10,912 nt of DNA from Irineochytrium annulatum (taxonomy: Eukaryota; Chytridiomycota; Chytridiomycetes; Chytridiales; Chytridiaceae), in the NCBI GenBank assembly GCA_027600665.1, contig JADGJL010001026.1, positions 1 to 10,912 of the forward strand, given 5' to 3'. Position 1 is the first letter of the stretch. Each line of letters begins with the position of its first letter. The translations under genes and the position numbers were made by a program. Below, in pieces: positions 6,716 through 10,912 of this stretch. The notes under the pieces were generated by a model. It saw nothing but the letters and a program-made list of their open reading frames with translations. It made no database searches and was not told the origin of the DNA.

Positions 6716-9265
6716 TCATACAGATACAGGCGAGGACGGCTGCTGGGTCGTGTTGATACTCTTGATTGGAGACGACAGCGGCTGAGCGGGCGGGTCGTCC
6801 GGCTTCGCGATGGCATTCCTAACGAAGTCGACAAAGCGTTGCCCGTAAAGCAACGGGTTGACAGCGGATATCTTTTTCTAATTACGGGCATCAACACCAG
6901 TGATTATCAGCGAAGAGAAAGTCAGCTAACACTTACGCCCTGTCCGCCCAGACTCTTCCAGAAGTGCTCCATCTTCTTTTTCCCATCATACTTTGTCAGG
7001 ATATCGATTATCCCGACGTAGTATATCTCCTGCCCATCCTCGTCCCCGAACCCCGTCGCCCGGAACCCTCCCATGTCCCTGTAGAACACCGACCGCCTCC
7101 GCTCCGGCGGCAGACTCTCCGGCAGCCTTGAGCTGCTGGGACCCAGCGGCACCGGATCCGCGACCGCCAGCATCCTCCTCATCGTCGACGCCCGATTCCC
7201 CGAACCCCTGCCCCTGGGACCCGTCGCAAACTGCGCGTTCCCCGCGCTGCTCGATGTCCGCCGCTGAAGCGTCTCGGCGTTCGGCTCGAACACGGCTAGC
7301 GTGGCGTCACGGATGTTGTCGGCGTTGCCTCTCGCGAGGTCATGGTATCCGACAAGCAGGCTGTAGTCCATGATCTTCATGCGCTCCAGGAACGCAACGT
7401 CGCGCTCGATCTGCTCCATGAAGATCCGCTTCTTCCCCGGACCGAGGTGCAGCTTCCGACCGCGCTGGATCCAGTTTAAATCCTTCATGACCGCAAGCGG
7501 GTTCGCCTTCATCTCTTCGTCCGTCAACAACCGCCCCACGGTGGATCCCTTCAGGTCGTACGTCTCGTGAATGTCCTTGTTGGGCGGGAACACGTTCCCC
7601 ATTACCACAAAGTGAATCTTTTTGTTCCCCGGCAGCTTGACACGATGCAGACCGAAGATGCGGGACAGCAACGTCTCCGGATTCGACGTGACGTGGGCGT
7701 GGTAGTCCCGCAGTATGGCGCGCATGAACTTATGCTCGGCGTGATGGATCGTCTTGATGATGAAGCGGTAGTCCTGGCTGAAGTAAAAGAAGCTGCCCGA
7801 TTTGCCGGGGCTGCCCAGCTCGCTCAGGACATACTTCCCCGTCAACGACAAAAGGTACTCCACCGCGTCGACGCCAAACCCCTCGCGAATCTCCCTGAAC
7901 ACCCACGGCGCATAGTCCTTGAACTTGAAATCATACCGCGAGCTCGGCGTCATCTCATTCCCCGTCACGTCAAAGGCGAGCTTATGCGCCGCGTCGAAGT
8001 CCGCCTGTTCAAGCGGTCGCCGCGGGCGCGCCATGCACCTAGACACGGAGACGCGGATGCCCGTCAGCATGTCGTACATGAGCATGTAGTTGGCGTGGCC
8101 CTCCTTCACGGGCGTGCCAACGAGCACCTCCTTCTCGGGCTGCCCGCGTCGCGTGTTGCGCCGGCCGAGATTATCGGAAGATCGGCTGCGGACCGAGATG
8201 CGGGGCCGCTTGCCCGGTTCGGGCGCGGAGGCGGAGGTTGGTGTCATGCTGATGGATGTAGAGGAGGTGTTGGCGGTTGCGGTGGCGATCGCTGGGATGG
8301 GCGCCGCGGGGGAGGGGAGGACGGCATCGGGTTCTGGTGCAGGAAGACCGTCCGGGTCTGGTGGAGGTGCTGGCGCAGATGGTGCCGCCGGAATCCCAGT
8401 CCCATTTCCGTTCCATCTCAGTGGCGCCCTCGCGTTGTCGGCATTACGACGGATCCGGGACGTGGATCCCGCGCGGGGCGCGCCGTTCGGCGCACCCTGC
8501 TGGACAACAAGCGAGGCGGTTGTGAGGTTGGTGGCGGCGAGGTTGTTGCTGATGGTGGAAGGTGAGGATGCTGAGGAGGAGGGTCGTTGAAGGGATGCGG
8601 GCTCGGCCGCGATCACGGATTTGGCGTCGGATAGTGGTAAGGAAGGTGGTGGGATGCTGCTGGTGATTGTAGTGACGGTGGTCGTCGTCGTTGTCTGCGC
8701 GGTGGCTGCGACGACCACGACGGCCTCTTCGGTGGTGGAGACGGCCATGGCGCTGGTGGTGATGGATGAGGACTGTGTGGAGAGAAATGGTTAGTTCGTG
8801 TCATGCCAGTATCCGCCCCGCCCCATGCATCCTCTCCCGTCCAACTCCCTCTCAACACCAGCCCATCCTGGCATGCGGTCGCCGTAGCAGTCCCCGATCG
8901 CGGAGCCCCAGCCCTGTTCTCACCTCACCGAACTGATCTCAAAACTGCACCCTATCCCTGCCACCAAACCCGCTCTTTAGCCGCCCACTCCTGCCCTGGT
9001 CCCCAGGTCCTGTCCGCTCGATCGCGATCCCCGCCGTCGATGGCAACCAACTCACGTTAAGCTTTTCCTGAAGGGCTATGAGGCTCGATGCGACCGAATT
9101 GTTCGACTCGCAGGCTGGGTTGCTATGAGGTGCTTGGACTTGGAGGCGGGGATGCCAATGAGAACTGAGAAAGGAGCCGGACGTGAGGTCGGGGGTTGCC
9201 GGTGATGACGGCGTCAGCGGGGTATCGGTGATGAGCGTCGAAGGTGACTGCGTTTCGAATGCGCC
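6716..9265 (-). CDS. MSS4: Phosphatidylinositol-4-phosphate 5-kinase (Mss4/PIP5K family)
   Basis: It makes PI(4,5)P2 from PI4P at the plasma membrane, controlling actin and membrane traffic. Supported exons are 9265-9056, 8772-6937 and 6877-6716. Counting from the first Met of the large exon (8748), residues 1-205 are low-complexity (Thr runs, Pro/Ala/Ser). The kinase core runs from about 207 to the end: SGSFFYFSQDYRFIIKTI with the ATP-site lysine (K332), YDLKGSTVGR (397-406), KIMDYSLLVG with Asp461, VGIIDILTKYDGKKKMEHFW with Asp582, then NPLLYGQRFVDFV in the last exon. The final intron (6878-6936, or 6872-6936 with an acceptor 6 nt further on) joins GGQG to ISAVNP. The exon at 9265-9056 (Ser/Pro-rich, ending LIALQEKLN) splices in phase 0 over a 283-bp intron (8773-9055, GTGAGT...CACAG) to SSSITTSAM. 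This suggests the protein starts upstream of 8748. That exon has no ATG, so the true start is unresolved; 8748 is the fallback. The symbol is by family. Confidence 0.93.
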
Positions 9266-9765
9266 CTGAGCCTTAGCCGAAGGACGAAACAAGGATAACG
9301 GCTAACTAACTAACATTTACCCTGTGCCTGGAAAGACCTGCACGGAGCCATGCCTGAGTGATTAACGTGCCGATTCGAAAGTGATCGTCGGCTCTTACAG
9401 ATCCGCGATAAAAGGTTGTCGAGCGCGTCGATTCAGTTGCGTTTCTTTCATCGCGCCCGACGGGACGCGTCTCCTTCGTCGGCGGTCTGGCCGAACGCGT
9501 CCCGGAAACGACCCCACTCGTGTTGAGCTTTCTGAAGGCCGCGATGGCCGCCAAATCTGAGAACCATGTCGGGGTCGAGGCGATGGTCGCGAATTATATT
9601 ATGCTAGTTCGTTGGGACAGCGACTTACAATGCTGACACGGGGATGGATGAGGGAAGGAAGGCTTCGACGCAGGGTCTGACGGTGGAGCGGAAGAAGGAT
9701 GAGGGCAGGACAGTTTCGATCCGAAGGCCGACAAAGAGTATAGCACGAGGTAGATCCATATTCAT
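9266..9765 (-). other. Candidate additional 5' exons of the PIP5K gene
   Basis: A coding-like open segment starts at ATG 9765 (MNMDLPRAILFVGL) and runs to a strong GTAAGT donor at 9628 in phase 2. An acceptor CCTTCAG ending at 9532 restores phase into a hydrophilic segment (KLNTSGVVSGTRSARPPTK, 9531-9399). This ends at a GTAAGA donor in phase 0, and all acceptors leading into the exon at 9265 are phase 0 (TTAG before 9301, CTCAG before 9265). The chain would give a kinase of about 820 residues. A competing frame across 9600-9450 (DMVLRFGGHRGLQKAQHEW) also looks coding but offers no phase-compatible exit. The segments could instead be 5' UTR exons or a separate small gene. Confidence 0.35.
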
Positions 9766-10213
9766 AGTTCGAAAAGGTTGTATTATATTGAGGATCTACG
9801 CAAATACACTCGCGTAAGGAAGATTTGGTTTGTTGGATAGTGGTAGCGTTGCGCCCACAATTTGACGATGACCAAATAAACACGGACCAAAAATACCATT
9901 AAGCTCCCCTCCATTTGGTATTCTCTCTGACGGATGCGACCTTCTTTCGTAAATTGTTACTCGGTGTGGCCGTTTATTTGCTGATACTAGAACTGACATA
10001 AAGAGGGGTGATGATCTAGTTCCAAAGCCGAATATTCTCGCTTAGCCAGTTGTGGACCATCATAGGCGCCCCAGCTTCGTCCCCCGAACGGACCTCTCTG
10101 CCTTGCTTGCTCGTCTGCGGCACGCCGTTGCCCTCGTCGCCTTTGAGCTCGCCATCGACTCGACAGCCGATGTCGGACGGATGCGGCCACCTCAAATCCC
10201 CCCCACCCCGGCA
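9766..10213 (-). other. Spacer with probable 3' UTR of the Sel1-like gene
   Basis: I see no supported gene. The minus strand has an AATAAA at 9978-9973, about 236 nt past the stop at 10214, which could be a polyadenylation signal. The part near 9766-9960 would hold the promoter of the kinase gene if its transcript starts near 9765; no TATA box stands out. GC-rich open frames at 9987-10289 lack family features. Confidence 0.45.
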
Positions 10214-10912
10214 TCACTCCTTTAACACCCTCCAGATAGTGAAAACCCCCAGGCAGATCACCGTGATGGCAATCCCTCGCCTGACCCACTCAGGCGTGCC
10301 AATGCCAACATCGACCTTAACACTTTTCTCGCTGAGTGCCGGTGAAGCGGAGATGCCCGCGGCCGTCTTCTTTGCCTTCTTCGCCCGCTTCTTCGTTGGG
10401 GGGGAGGCAGACGCGGATGATTTGGCGCCTGTCACACCCGGTATCGGCGGCAGCGGAGTTCCATTTTTTTTGGCTGGTCCGATGGAGAACTTTTTAGGAA
10501 CACACAACAGTAGGGAGAAAAAAGAACGAGAATGCAAGGCTAACCGTGTTTGACTTCCTCCACTATCTTCTCCAACTCGAGCGTCGTGATCTTCTTCCCT
10601 TTAGCTTTGACGTGCTCCTCCGACCTCTTTGCAACCATTTCCATCCCATCATCTTCTAAGCCCGCAAGCTGGGGCGGTAGTGTCAAGTTGGGGCTGGCCT
10701 ATCAGTGGAAGAGCGTAAGAACTAAGATATCCAAAAGCTCCAAACAACACGCACCCGTATGCCCTTCTTAATCAACGCCAGCCCCTTCGTCACGTTCGCG
10801 TCCTCCCCAAACCCGTTAATCCAAAAAATGCCCAGATTCCACGCGCTCGGGCCATGATCCGCCTCCGCCGCCCTCTCCCAAAGCCACGCCGACGCCTCCG
10901 GAAGCGCCTTCT
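10214..10912 (-). CDS. Sel1-like repeat protein, C-terminal part, with a predicted tail anchor
   Basis: This is the last 189 residues; the 5' part lies outside the window. Exons are 10912-10755, 10698-10545 and 10473-10214, joined over introns of 56 bp (GTGCGT...TGATAG, phase 0) and 71 bp (GTTAGC...GACCAG, phase 1). The first segment fits a Sel1-type TPR-like repeat: ASAWLWERAAEADHGPSAWN, then LGIFWINGFGEDANVTKGLA. A charged, probably helical segment follows (MVAKRSEEHVKAKGKK, LELEKIVEEVKH). Next are a Lys-rich stretch (KKRAKKAKK) and, close to the C-terminus, a hydrophobic helix (GIAITVICLGVFTIWRVL) followed only by KE. This suggests a tail-anchored protein with cytosolic repeats (inference). 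Sel1 repeats usually act as protein-binding scaffolds; partners cannot be inferred here. The last splice has an unusual A-rich 3' end, but it is the only phase-matching acceptor I found. Confidence 0.8.

Noticed and set aside
7567..8565. A 332-codon plus-strand open frame
   Set aside because: It lies opposite the kinase exon, whose protein has every conserved PIP5K motif; GC-rich third positions keep the antisense frame open.
9604..9628. A 25-nt GTAAGT...CTAG segment as an ultra-short intron
   Set aside because: Joining at that acceptor leads straight into a TAA, and 25 nt is below any length I would accept. The CCTTCAG acceptor ending at 9532 preserves the frame.
1..10912. A coordinated chitin/GlcNAc catabolic cluster around the deaminase
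   Set aside because: No deacetylase, GlcNAc kinase or transporter is present; the neighbours are unrelated or decayed.

Overview
The window reads as nuclear DNA of a fungus. Genes are GC-rich and interrupted by short GT-AG introns (36 to 99 bp, apart from one of 129 bp, one of 283 bp and one of 331 bp), separated by AT-richer spacers. The gene content fits a fungus: glucosamine-6-phosphate deaminase, an Mss4-type phosphatidylinositol-4-phosphate 5-kinase, a carnitine-biosynthesis-type dioxygenase relic and a secreted Thr/Val-rich protein. An early-diverging (for example zoosporic) fungus is possible, but nothing here proves the phylum. All recognisable genes lie on the minus strand, so the window reads right to left.

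Layout from high to low coordinates: (1) 10912-10214, the C-terminal part of a Sel1-like repeat protein with a predicted C-terminal membrane anchor, cut by the window edge. (2) 9765/9265-6716, the PIP5K, with a complete kinase core and an uncertain 5' end that may use several small upstream exons. (3) 5983-4271, a secreted protein with signal peptide, Reeler-like domain, Val-Thr-Gln-rich stalk, 32-residue repeats with paired cysteines and an Ala/Pro/Gly tail; one of its introns is only 36 nt. (4) 3811-2866, a wrecked gamma-butyrobetaine/trimethyllysine dioxygenase gene that has lost its catalytic core. (5) 2215-2640 on the plus strand, a coding-like fragment with in-frame stops, not identified. 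(6) 2143-820, an apparently intact four-exon glucosamine-6-phosphate deaminase with an unusually long first intron. (7) 611-1, a second secreted Thr-rich protein that appears damaged and continues beyond the window.

The genes do not form an obvious pathway. The deaminase belongs to GlcNAc/chitin catabolism, the kinase makes PI(4,5)P2 at membranes, and the Reeler-like protein is probably extracellular or wall-associated. The main theme is two or three decayed genes beside intact housekeeping genes. I found no RNA gene, mobile element or CRISPR array. Exon boundaries were deduced by eye from phase, GT-AG sites and family similarity, and none has been checked against transcripts.
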